Origin: Poa pratensis
Taxonomy: Eukaryota; Streptophyta; Magnoliopsida; Poales; Poaceae
Assembly: GCA_947311845.1 (NCBI GenBank)
Contig: CAMZMU010000111.1
Span: 14,886,799 to 14,950,798 of the forward strand
Direction of reading: 5' to 3'
Length of the DNA stretch: 64,000 nucleotides
The notes beneath the pieces are model-generated. The model saw nothing but the letters and a program-made list of their open reading frames with translations. It searched no databases and was not told the DNA's origin. The position numbers were made by a program, and so were the translations under genes. Of this stretch, positions 46,036 through 59,830 are shown one piece after another. The number at the start of each line of letters is the position of its first letter. Within the stretch, counting starts at the first letter, position 1.

Positions 46036-47780
46036 CAATGGCTGGCATCGGTCAAACAGTACTGCACTTTCAGAGCAAAGTACACGCCGTTGGAGATTCG
46101 CTTTCATCTGTAACGCGATCGGTGTGGTTACCGGCCGGAAGCGTCCAAAAATTATGATCCCCCGATCTGTCAGTTTGTGACGACGTGATGCACCATGCAA
46201 AGCTCATGGCAGTGACAGAAAACGGAGGTGTACACCCATCACGCAGGCCGCTAGCTGTGCCAAACAACAAAGGAAACAAAACGGCATGGTGTTGTTTCGT
46301 ATTTTTGAAGGCGCCAGATGTACATTGCGAGAAAAGAACAGACAAAAGCCATTGTCATAATTTGATGTCACCTTAAAATAGAGCGGCATTAGCAGATCAT
46401 CTTATGCACGGAGGTTCCAAGAGAGCTGGATTAGTGGCACAACGAAGTAGGTGGCGGGTTCGAAACTGACAAAACGAGGGGAACGATTTGACAGTGGAAT
46501 TAGTACACGCGGCAGGATTGCAGTATATACAACCTAGCGACACAGGAGGCGTTTACAAGTGGTAAGATGCAGCCCCCAACGCAGCAGGTTCAGTTGACAA
46601 TCTTATCGTGGTTTTAAGATGTCTACGGTTTGACCTAATAACATCTTGCTTCTTCCCATGGAAACAATCAAGCTCCTCCCGATGACCGACTCCTGCAAAC
46701 ACCAACGAGGCAACGACCAGCTAGAGAAGAATTCTATTGCCCCGGTTCTAGAAGCAGGGCGGTGGCTGGTTGTTCACATTAACGCCAGGGATGGATGGAA
46801 AAGTTTTTTTTCTTCCGGTGGATGCAAAAGAAGTTGGGTGACTTGAATCTCACTTAGCCGCTCGCTTTACAGTTCACAGTTGGGCAGCGAGCTGCAAAGA
46901 GCTAAAGAACCCGCGTAGATCTTGTGATGATCGTATTAGCCACAACGCTGGAAGACAGTCCTGATATTCCCCTGCACAGATTCCGTTCATCACGACGCTT
47001 TCACATGCGCGAACACACACACTACCTTCTGCTTTACTTTGGTACTCCTAGCTGCATTTCGTTCCTTCAATGTCATGGTTGTGCACCGTGATGAAACGTA
47101 GCTTCCGTGCATCTTGTGCCGCTGTGCGTGCTAACCAGAAGACGAAAAGAGAGGCGAAAGGGAGACAAGAGCACAACGCCTTGAACTCGTAGAGTTCCGG
47201 CGAACCAAACCCCGAAATCGAAATCCCTATCGTTTGCACCAAGTGTTGAATCCCGGTTGAATTAAACCCTGAAACTGGTAAGTGCAGCGGGAAAAGCAAC
47301 AATCCCAACCGGGGTTACACTTTACTCTCACGTACAGTGCAGTCCAAGTGTCAATACTCATCTTCTTCCGCCTCTCCCCCAATTTGTTTCTTCTATTCAA
47401 TCCCAAATCCATCACAATAGAGCAACGACATCAGCAGGCACGTGCAACGGGCTAGGAGTCGGGGAAGCGTAGTGGTGGGGGACGGGCGCGGACAACTCGC
47501 GCACCTGCTACACGGCGCGCGCGACTATTGCTCTCGTGGTTTAAGGTTTAATATGAATTTTTTCAAAAATTCAGGATGCGTGACAAGGAATTTCGACTTC
47601 AGAATTCAATCCGCTCTTCAAGTTTAACGTTTGATATGATTTTTTTTCTAAAGAAAAGAGAGGCGCAAGAGAGACAAGAGCACACACCACCTCGGCATCT
47701 CCCCGGAGCCGGAGCGCAGTACTACAATACTCCCTCGTCACCTTTGACCCCTCCACCTTTCGCTCCTCTTCCTCCTCCTC
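46036..47780. other. Intergenic, upstream of the PADRE gene
   Basis: Mixed sequence with short random frames on both strands and no recognised protein or element ends. The last few hundred bases should include the promoter of the gene at 47926. Confidence 0.4.
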
Positions 47781-47783
47781 TTT

Positions 47784-47790
47784 TATATAA
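47784..47790 (+). promoter_or_regulatory. TATA box of the PADRE gene
   Basis: A clear tatataa within ttttatataaaacaaaac lies about 140 bases before the ATG at 47926. It sits after a C/T-rich stretch, in good position for a plant core promoter with a 5' UTR of roughly 110 bases. Confidence 0.55.
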
Positions 47791-47925
47791 AACAAAACAA
47801 AATAAGCCGCGGCTCCCGAGACGACACGCCTCCTCTCCTCCAAGATCAAAACGCAGCAGCAACGCAGCGCGCGCCACCACCACCACCACCAAAGGCCGGC
47901 CACCGAGGAGACCAGAGGAGGAGCG

Positions 47926-49534
47926 ATGGGGAACAGCATTGGGGCCAAGCGGAAGGGCGCCAAGGTGATGCAGCTGGACGGCACGTCCTTCCGGGTCAAG
48001 CCGCCGGCGGCGGCTGCCGACGTGCTGCGCGACCACCCGGGCTTCCAGCTCCTCGAGGCCGAGGAGGTCAAGCTCCTGGGCGCGCGCGCCCGGCCCCTGG
48101 CGCACGACGCGCCGCTCCGCCGCGGCCGCCTCTACTTCCTCGTCGCGCTCCCGCGCCGCCCCACCGGCCCCATGCGGCGCGCCTGGTCGGGCAACCTCCG
48201 CGTCGGCGTAGGCGCGCGCGAGCGGCTCGAGTCGCTCATGCTCGCCCGCCGCTCCACCTCCGACCTCTCCTCCTTCCAGGGCGTCGCCTCCGCCTCCGCG
48301 CCCACCTCCCCGCTCACCGGCCCCTCTGTCGGCGGCGGCACCCCCGTGCGGCTCAAGATGCGCCTCCCCAAGGCGCAGGTGGAGAAGCTCATGGGCGAGA
48401 GCCGGGACGCCGCCGAGGCCGCCGCCAAGATCATGGACCTCTGCACGGCGCTGGGCAGCGCCAAGGTGACGCCCGAGAGGCCCGGGATCCTGCGGAGCCC
48501 GCGGTTCGCGGCCACGCCCGAGTGGGGCTCCGGGTTCATGCTCCCGAAGCCGGCGACTGGGGCGGCGAAGACGCCGCAGCGGTGGCCCTCGCTGCAGCGC
48601 ACCCAGACCCAGGAGGAGGTAACCAATAACAACTTCGATTCAATTAACGCCCATTATTCATTTCTCCACGTGCATTCCATCACTGCGTGTTCCCTTCTAC
48701 ACATCGCACATTGCGTCAAAGAGAAATTATTATTTGCGACAGAATTCTGTACTAGCAGTACTCCGCTACATTTTTACTTGGTAGAATTAATTTAGCTTGT
48801 AGTGCTGGGGCCTGAAGATTGCAACTAAATTTTTTGTGTGCCCTGTTCACTTTATGATTTATCCTTGGCCGGAAATGTGTGGTACTCTAGTATATAATTC
48901 TAGAGTGATTTGTTAGATTGTTTTGCGCATTGCTCACCGTAGTACAAAAACGCACTCTAGCGAAATTGCATTATGTCAGATTCCGCGTGATGAGCACAGC
49001 AGCGAGAAAGAGTTCTCTTGTCTTTGCAGAGAACATGTAGCCTGTCTCAGTGGAGCACTACCCTAGGAAAACTCTTCTCCGCTCATTGCGGGAAACAACC
49101 TACACACAAGTACTTTCGAGTGGTTTCCCTTTCTCACTGTTTCACACCCAAATGCCACTTAACAAGTAAGCAGCCCTCTGAAAAGAAAAAATAGAGTTTG
49201 TTCAATGGGAACAAAGAAGAAAAATAATGTTGCCATTGTCCTAACTGTATGTATTGTGGTGTTGAATCCAGGGGCACGCAATTTTTTTAGCGACGAAGTT
49301 CCTAAGCCCATGAAGTTTTCTTTTATCTTTTCTTGATTTCTAGTTGTGAATAGACTAACGTTGGACTCTGGCCGTCCATCAAGTTGCAAATTTTTTGTTC
49401 ATACCACAGCGAAGTGTTCAGTAGACAAATTTGTGGCGTAGTCGTCGCCTTTCCTGAATACTAATTTTGTTCCCATTTTGATGTTTCAGAAGCGAGCAAG
49501 GTTCGTGGCGTTGCCGGATGAGCTGATAGTATGA
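47926..49534 (+). CDS. DUF4228/PADRE domain protein
   Basis: Two exons (47926-48618 and 49490-49534) joined by an 871-bp GT-AG intron in phase 0, 245 residues. The N-terminus MGNSIG is a myristoylation-like signal (Gly2, Ser at position 4 rather than 6, so moderate). It is followed by KVMQLDGTSFRVKPPAAAADVL, the start of the PADRE/DUF4228 domain seen in plant stress- and pathogen-responsive proteins. The middle is Ser/Pro-rich and probably disordered. The short last exon encodes KRARFVALPDELIV, the C-terminal block often conserved in this family. The biochemical role of the family is unknown; links to pathogen and abiotic stress are from general knowledge. No lesion is seen. Exon 1 is strongly GC-biased. 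Confidence 0.85.
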
Positions 49535-51642
49535 CCGATGCTTCCCTGACCAAGACGAGTTAACACATCATTTCTACTGTTCCAACCATGCTCGGTGATT
49601 GTCAGACCGGCCGGGAGATAGAACGTTTAAATTTATCTTCAGGCTTGAGATATAGTTCGATTGTTGCTCTCTTATCACAAGACAAAAAACTATGGTCTGA
49701 AGACAGAGAAGCCGCCGAATGGCTTCCATTTCACCTTGATTTCACATCTGATTAGTACTATGTTTCTGGATTATGTTCTCTCTTGTGCGCTTTCGTGTTA
49801 GCTTCTCTCGGGTGGTTTATTGTTAGCCCACCACCATGTTGCGCTCTCATGCTCTCGACGAGCCAGCTGTGTTGGTCAACTCCTCTGCATGATTTGGAAG
49901 ATGCCAACCTGCTGTTTCAGGTTCTCTGGCAACCGTTTCCTGCATGATTCTGCAACAGACGTGCGGATTAGTATTGCTTAATAATGGATCGTTGCGTTGA
50001 ACTGGCTAGATAATTCGCGTAAGTATATTGCGTAATCATGGGGCTGTTTCTGAACCGCGTTCACCGGCACATGGAAATATCATTCACAAAACCATGCACC
50101 GCTGAGTGTTTCTTATCCGCTGAGGTTCGGATAATGATGTTGCTGCCAATGATCAGAAACCTGCACATGTTGTTATACGATCGATCTGAACTACTGCCAT
50201 TCTTATATTCAGCGCGAGAAAGTCAGAGAATACGCAGATACTCGCGGACCCTTTTTTCTTTTCTTTTTGACGATGCACCTTACTCGCTGAGGCGCTGACC
50301 CACCTGTCGGTTCGTAGAATGGAGGCCCAGATGTCCATGTATACGTACAGGTCCTGCTGAAGTTGGACCGCAGGCCAAGTCAATTTGGCAACGGGGCCCA
50401 TTCCCCGATAGCCGGCGGTTAATTAGATGGTTTTGGTTGCATATTACTCTCCGTGGGGCTTTTATCAGCGTAAAAACACTCCCCAGCAGTTAATGTGGGG
50501 CCGGGTATGGAACAGCACTATCCATACCCGACATATCCGGTAGACCACATGACATGTGGGGCCAGAATATTAGAGAGAGTAATCTCTAATAATTTTCCCC
50601 TCCCCACTTCCTAGCCACCGCATCCCTACCAATATTATGTGTGGATGTGTGCCCATTTGAACCTAGATCATCTTATTTTGTTGTGTGATCATTTGTTTGT
50701 ATATTATTTGTGGTTGTGTGCCCTTTTTGCTCTATCTGTACTGCTGTCATTTATTTACTTGAGTTCTTGGAGGTGCTATCCAAATTTTGGTAGACAATAT
50801 TGTCGGCTACACCGCGAGTTCTCGAGTATGGTTATCCGTATGGTTATCCGCTGGTTATCCGATAACCCGATGGGGATGGAGATGAGGATGGGAGAATAGT
50901 TTTCCCCGTGGCAGTTAATGGGGATGGGGATGGAGAAAATTTTATTCTACGGGGATGGCTATGGTTAGGCAATAACCGGTGGTTAGTTTCCCCGTTGCCA
51001 TATTTGACCCAAAAGTGTTAACTATACCTGTCTGGAAGAGAAATAAACTCCATCCAAACCCCTGCATGGTTCTAAAAAAAAAACTCCATCCAACGTATAC
51101 ATTAGCGGAGCCGGATTTTACATGAATGAGTGTCCCAGTATGAAATTAGTATGGATTTGTGCTTGTTGTGCTACCCGTGGTCTGTAAATGAAAAGGCTAC
51201 AATGTAGACCCAAAACTGTTAAAAATTATGAATTTAAATCGTAGCACAAGCTTTTTACAAGATTGTATTATATTATCAAAGTTATATTTGTTGATTGAAG
51301 AAAATTGAGTGACATACTACTTATTTTTTATAGTACAGCACAGGACAGAGGCTAGGGGCTGCGAGCCTGCGACCAGTGGGCTGGTTTTTTTTCTTCAACT
51401 GAACCATGCGTATGTGGTCTGCTGGCTGCTGAGAAAGCTTAGAATTTGGGCTTTTCCCAACTCGTTTAAGCCCAATAGTCAAACCCGTATTGGTATTGCC
51501 TTTCTTCCTCCTCTATCCGTACTGCTTCTACGGGAACAGAGGCTGTTCGTCAGTGGCGCTGCTCCTGCTCGCCCGTACAGACTGGATACAGAGGAGAGGT
51601 ACCTGACTCCGCGCCGGAGACCGCGGCCACTGCACGACATAA
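49535..51642. other. Intergenic, with short repeated words
   Basis: No gene is recognised. Around 50820-50960 the text repeats atggttatccg and ggggatgg several times, as seen in decayed transposon ends of grasses. The remainder is AT-rich or mixed. The frames at 50639-50899 and 51309-51737 have no motif. Confidence 0.4.
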
Positions 51643-53522
51643 GAGCATCTCCAACGGCGCGCACAATACAATACAGTGTTCGACAAAGTTGCTGGACATG
51701 GCTATTGGACGCGCCGGCAACCGTTGCCGCCTATTGAGAGCGTCGCGCCCCACCGGTCGCTCCCAATAGGTATTTCACAAAAAAAAAGACTCGAATATGA
51801 ACGAATCGGCGATATTTCATTCAATTTGAAGGACATTTAACAAACTTAAACGAAATTTGATAAACAGAAATTAACAAACTTAAACAGAATTTAACTAAAT
51901 TTAAACTAAATCCTAAGACCCTAGATCTAGCGGCTCTGCCGGCGGACGCTAGAGAAGGAAGCTAGTCCCGACGACGGTGAAACCAGCTACACGGCAGCGT
52001 CGAGGCATGTCTTGCATGCCTCGATGATCTCCGGCCGCTGAGAAAGAAGTTTCATCTGCGCCGCCATCGCTGAGACTTCCGGTTTCACCCGCGGCGGCTC
52101 CAGCCTTGAGGAACGTCTCCGTGCCGCCGCCGTCGACGAGCGTGGTGGGGTTTGATCTAGCGGCGGCGGAGGGAGACCTTGATGGCTGCCTGCATTCCCT
52201 CCCACTCCAGCTCACCCCAGTCGACGTCGCTGTTGTCCTCCTCCTCTGCCGGTGCCGGGGCAGGCCCCGGTGCTGGTGCCGGCGCCGACAAGTGGAGGTC
52301 GGGTATCTCGGGGTCGGACGACACGCGCTCGCGCTCTTCATCGGAGTGGAACCACTCCGGCGGTGGCTCGTGCATGCCTCTAGGGAGGAAGAAGGAGCCG
52401 CGGTGCGTCTCATGCTCCGCGTCGATCACGGTGTCCTAGTATGGCGCCGAGATCGAGTAGAACGGGTCCGTGTGCTGCTCAAACGGCAGGTCCCTCCACT
52501 GCCGCTGGATGTACTCGAGGCGGGGCCTGCCGCTCAGCGCCGGCGCCACCGGCACCTTGACGACGTTGAGCACCCACCCCGGTGGGAGCTCAAAGCTGTC
52601 TAGCACCGGTATGTTGTGCCGGCGGTAGACCTCCACCTCCTCCTCCGACATCGTCGTCGCAGGGCGCATGGCGCGGGAAGAGCTGGCCGCGCCTGGTGGT
52701 GGTGCTCGGGATGAACTGCCCTGCTCGGGGCGGCGGTGCGGCTTGAAGAGGTCCGCCTCGCGCTGCGCTGCGAGGTGGCGCGCCTGGTTCCACTCCTCCT
52801 CCTCGCGACGCATCTCGCGGGCGAACGACTGGTTCATCATCCGGTCCTCTTGGAGGAGACGTTGCTGCTGGAGGTGCTCGTGGCGGCTCTCGGGTGACAT
52901 GGCCGCGGCGGTGGCGGCGTTAGCGCGCTCGCGCCGAGCACGACGTTCGCGGCCATCTGCTGGCGGCGGAGAACCTACTCGGCGCTCTGCTCCGGTCGTG
53001 GCTTGCGGCTGCCTAGCATGGTGGCTAGGGTTTCTATGGGAGAGACGAGTTGTGAAGTGTTGTGTGGAGAGGAGAGGCGCGTCGGGCGTCGTTTTAAAGC
53101 CGACGGGGAGCGGAGGAGGCCGGTCGCCGCATTAACGCCGCCACCGGTACGTCTGCCACGCGCATTGACGCCGCCGACGACGCGTGCGCGCCACCACCTG
53201 ACCTTCCAGTGCTGCGCTCAACCCGTCGCGTCGTCTGCGCCCGCCAGGGAACCGCTGCGGGCATATCTGCCACAATAAATCCGCCCCCGAATGTTGTGTC
53301 GCTGACGCGTCGCCCCCACCCGTCAGTTTGGACGAGGCGCGTGTTGCCGCGGTTGCCGCACGCCCTCTTGCGTCCCTAGAACCTGGGCGCGAATCGGGGT
53401 TGCCGGACGCTATATTGGACGTGTCGACAACATTTTCTATATTGGGCGCACCGCTGGGACGGTTTCGTGCCGGTGCGCCAAAACGCTATTGGGAGTCGAG
53501 TTGAGCGGCCGGTGAGATGCTC
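51643..53522. mobile_element. Harbinger-like element, 1.88 kb
   Basis: The left end GAGCATCTCCAACGGCGCGC and the reverse complement of the right end GAGCATCTCACCGGCCGCTC form imperfect inverted repeats. The flanks are taa (51640-51642) and tag (53523-53525), close to the TWA/TAA target duplication of PIF/Harbinger elements. Inside is a GC-rich block with a decayed minus-strand ORF but no DDE transposase. A relative of the left end lies at 45873. The class call rests on the termini and target size. Confidence 0.65.
52157..53020 (-). pseudogene. Decayed ORF inside the Harbinger-like element
   Basis: From an ATG at 52900 the minus frame runs to 52438, meets an in-frame TAG (52435-52437), and continues open in the same frame to 52157. 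It encodes a Glu/Arg/Gln-rich protein (SPESRHEHLQQQRLLQED, then REEEEWNQARHLAAQ, then LPPGWVLNVVKVP, then EEDNSDVDWGELEWEGMQAAI). Upstream to about 53020 the same family text continues in another frame after a stop, which points to a frameshift. The protein is a type often found in Triticeae elements of this kind, but I cannot name a function. Confidence 0.5.
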
Positions 53523-53525
53523 TAG

Positions 53526-54585
53526 TACATTACGCTCAGCAGCGCAATGCATGCATGCGGAAGCCGAACGGCAAGAGAAGACCCGGTCGGTCACCCTGCT
53601 GCTGCATCCATCATGGGCGGGCCGCCATGGGATTCTCTCTCCATCTCTCGCGTGATTCCTGAGGTTTCCGTATCCTATGCGTGTCGAACAACTGAGCTTT
53701 CAGCTTTCTACAGTACCTCTCCTGATCGCGATTTGACCGCTTCATGCGCGCGCAGGCGCACACACACACCCTCCCAACCTGTACATGCTCTGCCAACTCC
53801 AGTGATGTTCTGCGCTAATATTCCAGGCAGTGATGTTCTTCTGGGATGATGTATTTCTTCTATTGACCCTCATCTGCGGGCTAAACTGGAGCTCCCATCT
53901 TTTCCCTCATTTCCTGGACCTGGAGTAATATCTTTCTGTTCAAAATTTGACCACTTCATCTGCCAACTCCAGGTCGTCAGTCATGATGCGTAGTACTATC
54001 TAGCATCCTCGTCCTACGTCTGCACATCATCGATTTTGTGTGGCCGGACCAAGACCAGGTCGTGGGCGATCAATTATCTGCTAGCATTTCACGAATCATT
54101 AGTGCATCTCGGAGTAAAAGTGAGCTCAAGGTAGTGCAATCTCCTCACTATGCACGTTGGGCCTGGGGTTCTAGTTCTAGTTCTACTGAACCAACATCAA
54201 TCAGAGTAAGCTTAATTAGAACGTACAGTACCATCCCAAAAGATTTGTACTTGATCGCACCTGGGACGACCGTCTTCAAGAACAAAACTTGCAAGTCGCA
54301 AGCAAGACGATTCTCCCCATCACTGTTAATTAGAAGAGGTATAGTGGACACAAGGACGGACATAGGACGAATGCTTCGACAGTCACGCGGGAGGCCTGCC
54401 ATCTACGGCCGGTCTACCTGCTCTCCGGTGTCGTTGGATCACTCTTCTATATATTACACCGACCATATGTCTCTCTCCATGACTCCATCACCACAAAGCT
54501 AGTACCAACGACTGGCGCACACCCAACTGAACCATCTGCGGGCTACATCTCGTCCTTCCTGTCCTGCGGCGCGGCACTGCCTGCC
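53526..54585. promoter_or_regulatory. Upstream region of the peroxidase gene
   Basis: Mixed sequence. A tatatatt-like word at about 54449-54456 (ttctatatattac), roughly 130 bases before the ATG, is a plausible TATA box. No other cis-elements are claimed. Short frames here carry no motif. Confidence 0.35.
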
Positions 54586-55941
<1,356 letters not shown>

Positions 55942-56579
55942 CTTGCTAGCTAAGGTCGACTAAATAAGCAGAGAAAATAGAGATGTGATTTGGGTCTGCT
56001 GAGTGCCTTTCAGTTAGTTTGGGGCGTCCTGATTTAAGCTGGTAGATTCTAACTAGATGTATGATTGATGTATCCGATGATGTGCCGAATTCTGGGCGTG
56101 TGGAAATAATTAATCCGTGTTAAGGGTATTGACTCAGTAGTTTTATTGTGCTTTGCTCAGTCCTCAGTGTATTCACGTTGGCGAATGCGATGAGGTGAAG
56201 CTTCATCTTATTGTCCCTAAAATATATGGCGTATAAATTTTGTACTTTTTTGATGGTTTCTAAGTTTAACCAAATATATAGACAAATATGAAGTTTTATA
56301 TTATCAATATCAATAGCAAGATCCACCATAAGATATATTTTTTTCAATGTATTTATCTAATATTAGTTGTTGTAAGTTTATCCGTCATGTATTTGGCGAT
56401 GGAGGAAGTACAACTTTTTAAAAAGTTTTCATATTTACTTAGTTTAGTGTAAATTGTTCAGCTGTCCAGTTCAGAAGACTCTTTTAAACTTTTTCCCGAA
56501 CTATACACTAGTACTTATGTTATCTTAGACAAAAGGTTATCTAAAGATATAAACGGTGAGACCCATTGGAGGCTCTCCA
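55942..56579. other. 3' flank of the peroxidase and left edge of the retroelement
   Basis: AT-rich sequence with the presumed 3' UTR and polyadenylation site (aataattaat near 56105). A piece around 56215-56400 resembles a decayed MITE (words aagtttaaccaaatatatag and atttggcgatggaggaagta). No LTR was found here for the element that follows. Confidence 0.4.
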
Positions 56580-56584
56580 GCGAT

Positions 56585-58437
56585 TTGGCCTTTCTGGCCG
56601 TCCGTACGTGGATCACCCCTGTAGCCCGAGGGCCCACCCGTCGGCCTCACGTTGCGCGTTTAATTGAGCCGCCACCGGCAACTTCTGAAGCAATTGAGGC
56701 TCCTGCTAGTGGTGAAGCTACCGCGAAAGAAGGTGTCGCTACTACTGATGACGCGCCCTCTACCGGGTCTCCTGAAGCTATCACCCGGGAGGTGGCTCTA
56801 GAGGACGGAACTGCTGCTGCAGCCGTCCAGAATAGAGAAGAAGTTCATCCACATATCGAGGACGTTACTGGTAAGGTCGCTGAGGGCCTCAAGGAGTCGC
56901 CGATAAAGCCGCTTGTCACTGATCCTGACTGCGGCCACATGTAGGGGCTGTACCCTCCTCCTCTTTGGAAAGATCCGCAAGTAACCGTGCTGAACAGTTG
57001 ACGCAAGATATCCTTGCGTCTAACGACAAACATGCTGCCGAGCTACGCGACGCGTTGCTCCGTTTATCCACAGCTCATAAAGTAATAACCTAGTTGTTTC
57101 TTGTATCATATCATAAGTATCTCTAGCCCCAACGAATCGAGATTTTGCTTTGTGCAAAGTGAAAGCTTGATTCTTCATCCTTGTTTACCGCTTTTTCAAT
57201 TGATAAAATTCTCATCTTGTAGCCCCTGAGGTTTCGTGGCGGCTTATCTTTCAAAGCCGGCATCAAGCTTAAATGACTTGCTTCTGTGAAATGATTTGCT
57301 GGAGGAATTGCAGGCCGTTCTGAACGAAAACAAAGCGCTAGAGCATAGCCTCCAACAGGCTCCTGCAGAGGTGGAGAAACTCCAAAGTCTTCTTGCTCAA
57401 CGTGATGAAGATATAAAGAAGAAGAATCTGAGGATTGGGGAGCTCACTGATCATAACTATAATCTCACTGAACAAGCCAAGTCAGCCGAGCTGCGGCTGA
57501 AAAATGTTGAAGAGAAGACCCAACAGAGGATTGGTGATCAAGAACGCCAAATCCGCGCCCAAAAAGGATGCCATTGCGGAAGTTAATGAGGACGCGCGGC
57601 TTAAGGCTGTCAAGATTGATCAGCTGGAGAAAGAACTGGCCAAGCAGACCAAAGAGCTCAAGAATTTTTTTGACTCCGCCAATCTTGTCCACGGTCTTGT
57701 TTGCATCATGACCCAAGACCTTTCTGGTAAATTTTCGTAAATAATCTTTATGCTTCTCACTTGTAATGAGTGCCTGTACAAATATATTGATCATTGACCA
57801 TTATCCTGCAGGTGAAGACTCCCCTCTCCTTCGTGGGCGCACACAGGAGCAGCTCAGCCACATCCGCGAGTTCGTGCAGAAGACTTGCAAGGCCACGAAG
57901 CAACTTGCCGCGAAACTCCTTCCTTCCAAGCCTGTGTCGTCCACTGGTGATGGCTTGTTGAAGAGATTATCCAAGGCGGCTCATTATGTTGCTGATTGGA
58001 AGGAGTCCTCTGCCCGTGCTGGGGCTCATGTTGTTGCTTTGGCCAAGACATATTACCCCACTTTCGATGCTGCGAAGGTGTCTCAAGGCAGGCCGCAGAA
58101 AAAAGCAGACGGCACAGAGTTTAAACCAGATGAATATCTTGCTACCTGGAAGAGCATGCGCGGGTATGGTACCCAGCTTGTTGATGGAGTAGATCTGGCC
58201 ACTTATCAGGGGAAATATCATCTTGATGGTAAGAAATTTGAAAAGCTGCCCTCAACTTCAGCTGGGTCGGCTATTTCTCAAGGCACGAGCTCTCCCCCAG
58301 GTGCGACGAGCTCATCTGCCGCTGTGCCCGCAGCCGTTTATTTGCCAAGCGAGCCTGCGACTGTTGCTCTTGCTGCCAAGTCCGGTAAGCCGCCGGTGCC
58401 TCCATACCACAAGCAGAAAGCTGGGAAAAAATGATAT
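56585..58437 (+). pseudogene. Spliced antisense ORF (aORF) of the Gypsy element, 5' truncated
   Basis: Plus-strand exons fit GT-AG junctions: up to 56870, 56945-57081, 57314-57726 and 57812-58437 (TGA stop at 58435-58437 if the last codon is counted). Introns are 74, 232 and 85 bp. The protein is acidic and Ala/Glu-rich, then a long coiled coil (LNENKALEHSLQQAPAEVEK, then LAQRDEDIKKKNLRIGEL, then DQLEKELAKQTKELKNF), then a basic tail (LLRGRTQEQLSHIREF and onward) with a Ser/Pro/Ala-rich end. It matches the C-terminal part of the putative gypsy-type transposon (Transposase_28-like) proteins of grasses; the N-terminal domain is missing. One extra A in the run at about 57563-57567 breaks the frame in exon 3. 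Function in the family is unknown. Confidence 0.65.
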
Positions 58438-59167
58438 AAAACATTGTTGCAATTATTCAGCTCTGAGTTGCTTGTAATAACTTATGAGTTGTTCTTGATA
58501 CACTGATCAATGTTTGGTACTCTTATTAGTACGAAGTGATGACCTATAGTTGGGTCCTTTTGATTTGTCTCAATTTATTCCTTGCTCAGGCCCTTGCGTG
58601 GCTCAATATTTCTTAGGGTAACATGCGTGTTCAGGGTCGAGAGCGTCCATGATAGGCAATCAAACTCGATTGACACCGCACCCCCAATACTTTGGTCACA
58701 TAAAGCAAGTCGCATCCGAGTAAGGTTGAATATAATCAAGAAAAAAAAGCCACTAATTTGTCGATTCCAAGGTAACAAGCCGAGCTCGCAAAGCGTCAAA
58801 GCCCCCAAGGAACCAATGATAAATAAAATAAAAGACTCAGCGACTCAATTGATAATTTGAGGCGAAACGACAGCCTTCTGCATAGCAGAGGTGCCGGCTT
58901 TATTTCATAATCATATATTTGATACAACTTTTGTGAGACGATCGCGCCTAGGTGGCGATCAATTTTTGATACATATCGCGAGTTTTTATTCCTCGCTGAA
59001 GAGATGATGCATGACCTGGTTGTCATTATTTTTGATATTTGAACCCTGAGTGGTTCGAAACTGATACGATACTAGAACCCTGAGTGGTTCGTTTTGAGTC
59101 GCGTGACGCGACTCATGATATAGTGCGGCTTATAAAGGACCGCCTTAAGGACACTTAGTTGCCCTTC
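58438..59167. other. Internal spacer of the Tat-type element
   Basis: Non-coding stretch between the end of the antisense ORF and the end of the protease. A short direct repeat (gaaccctgagtggttcg twice, at about 59042 and 59077) lies here. This is where reverse transcriptase to integrase would be in an autonomous element. Confidence 0.5.
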
Positions 59168-59830
59168 CTATTTTTTTTGCTGTTCTGCGGCTTTTGCCTT
59201 TCTTGCCTCCCGATTGGCTGTTAACTTGAGCCGCAGGTCTGGCAAGTGTCTTTTAGCTTCCACGATGTCATTAAAACTTTGTTGAGGTTCATGGACTGGT
59301 AGGCCTTCTGCGATGCAGGATGCTTTCGCCATGGCCTTGTCGCCTTCTTCACATTCCATTGCTATGTTTCTGTCACCTTCAATTGTGATAACTCCATGGG
59401 GGCCTGGCATTTTGAGCTTCAGATACACGTAGCACGGCCTTGCCATGAATCTTGCAAACGCCGCTCTGCCAAACAATGCGTGGTATGGGCTCTGAAAATC
59501 TACCACTTCAAACCAGATGTACTCGCTTCGAAAATTGATGTGTGTTCCAAAGGCGACTTTCAAGTTGATCCGCCCCAAGGGCTATGCAGATATCCCGGGC
59601 ACTACTCCATGGAACGTTTTCCTTGATGGTTGCAACTGTTTCTCCTGCAGGTGCATCCTTTTGAAGGTCACGTAATACAGTATGTTAATGCTGCTGCTTC
59701 CGTCCATCAATACTTTGCTTAGCTTGTACCCTGCGACTTGAGGTGCGACCACTAACGCGAGCTTGCCTGCTTCGTTTATTTCTTCTGGATGGCCTTCCCT
59801 GCTCCAGACAATTGGTTGCTCTGACCATTT
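59168..59830 (-). pseudogene. Retroelement aspartic protease remnant
   Basis: In pieces on minus: VVAPQVAGYKLSKVLMDGSSS followed by INILYY is the active-site loop (LMDGSSS where many relatives have LMDGGSS). Further on, the frame at 59578-59168 has NFRSEYIWFEVVDFQSPYHA and LFGRAAFARFMA, the downstream part of the domain. The two pieces are in different frames, so the domain is broken. The C-terminal end (RKAKAAEQQKK) reaches a stop before any reverse transcriptase. Confidence 0.65.
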
